NCBI GenBank assembly: GCA_016928455.1
Contig: JAFGKP010000153.1
Coordinates: forward strand, 1-14,264
DNA from: Methanomicrobia archaeon
GTDB lineage: Archaea > Halobacteriota > Syntropharchaeia > Alkanophagales > Methanospirareceae
Reading direction: 5' to 3'
DNA length: 14,264 nucleotides
This document shows, one piece after another, positions 13,890 to 14,264 of the stretch (position 1 is the stretch's first letter; each line of letters begins with the position of its first letter). The translations under genes and the position numbers were made by a program. The notes below the pieces were generated by a model. It saw only the letters and a list, made by a program, of their open reading frames with translations. It was not told the DNA's origin and searched no databases.

Positions 13890-14264
13890 CTAAAACACGG
13901 GTATATCAGGATAGAGCCATCTGCTTGCTTCCCTGCGTGCGATTGGTGGCTCGCCGCGCTTCATCGTTGCCACATACTGCTGCACAGATTGCGTCATCCA
14001 TCGTGCCGCGAAGCAGAGCAGCCAGTTCCTGATCAGGTCGCGTCCAGTCTGATAGACGCGCATGAGTTTGGGGATAACGCGTAGATTGTGCTCGACGCAC
14101 AAGCCCATGAGTTGCCAGTGCTCCTGGGTCATCTTCGCCAGTGTAAAGGTCTCTTCATCATTCAAGCCGACACCACGCATGGAGACGAAGTTCATGGGCA
14201 CGATGAGCGAGGACGAATAATTCAAATCCTCGACGAGCTCGATGCTCGCGATGACGTCGTCCGT
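13890..14264 (-). CDS. C-terminal part of a radical SAM protein (B12-binding type likely)
   Basis: The frame is open to the window edge, so the gene begins beyond 14264 and only its last 124 residues are seen. The sequence ELVEDLNYSSSLIVPMNFVS, then a long amphipathic segment TQEHWQLMGLCVEHNLRV, resembles the C-terminal region of COG1032-type radical SAM proteins. In these, a 'SLxVPLxFVPM' strand is followed by a helix with a W/C-E-H-N motif. The radical SAM cysteine motif itself is not in the window, so the family call rests on this tail. A TTG at 14223-14225 is in frame but the 13 codons before it are coherent protein, so it is not the start. The gene is on the same strand as the surface-protein operon, 208 bp upstream of it. 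Confidence 0.65.
   Translation of the reverse strand, partial: TDDVIASIELVEDLNYSSSLIVPMNFVSMRGVGLNDEETFTLAKMTQEHWQLMGLCVEHNLRVIPKLMRVYQTGRDLIRNWLLCFAARWMTQSVQQYVATMKRGEPPIARREASRWLYPDIPVF

Noticed and set aside
1..14264. CRISPR array, tRNA, rRNA, insertion sequence or prophage
   Set aside because: I saw no regularly spaced repeats, cloverleaf-like sequence, transposase motifs or phage genes; the repeats present are short promoter-type elements.

Overview
The window looks like chromosomal DNA from an anaerobic euryarchaeon of moderate G+C. The indicators are an archaeal-type ATP-dependent DNA ligase (about 550 residues), TATA-like boxes instead of -35/-10 promoters, a PGF-CTERM-like surface protein, half-size archaeal-style RND/MMPL permeases, and a CooC-type nickel-insertase ATPase as found in organisms with CO dehydrogenase/acetyl-CoA synthase. 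The overall style suits the methanogen / ANME / Syntrophoarchaeum part of the tree. That placement is inference; no rRNA or taxon-defining gene is present.

Layout. Positions 1-426 (+) hold the end of an unrecognised membrane protein. At 541-3839 (+) are CTP synthase (pyrG) and ATP-dependent DNA ligase (lig), separated by 47 bp that contain a hairpin with a T-tract. At 4015-4590 (-) is an acetate-transporter-family (GPR1/FUN34/YaaH) protein. It is divergent from a DUF488 protein at 4730-5209 (+). That gene converges on a cooC-like ATPase at 5256-6032 (-). The cooC gene is in turn divergent from a two-gene (+) unit at 6106-7827: a PflX-like radical SAM protein abutting a metallo-beta-lactamase-fold hydrolase. 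A small coiled-coil protein (7863-8084, -) and a YdjM-like membrane hydrolase (8217-8798, +) diverge from a shared control region with a perfect palindrome.

The right part, 8848-13681 (-), reads as one five-gene run in the order of transcription. It starts with a secreted CARDB-like surface protein with a PGF-CTERM tail, followed by two half-size RND permeases whose ends overlap. A two-CBS-domain protein with an unusual cysteine cluster and a DUF2238-like membrane protein complete the run. The spacing, shared strand and strong ribosome binding sites suggest an envelope transport operon in which the surface protein works with the two permease halves. The window closes with the C-terminal part of a radical SAM protein (13890-14264, -).

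There is no CRISPR array, transposon, tRNA or rRNA. No single system is clearly new. The most notable items are the envelope operon with its split RND pump, the cysteine-bearing CBS protein, the radical SAM / MBL pair beside an orphan cooC, and several compact bidirectional control regions.
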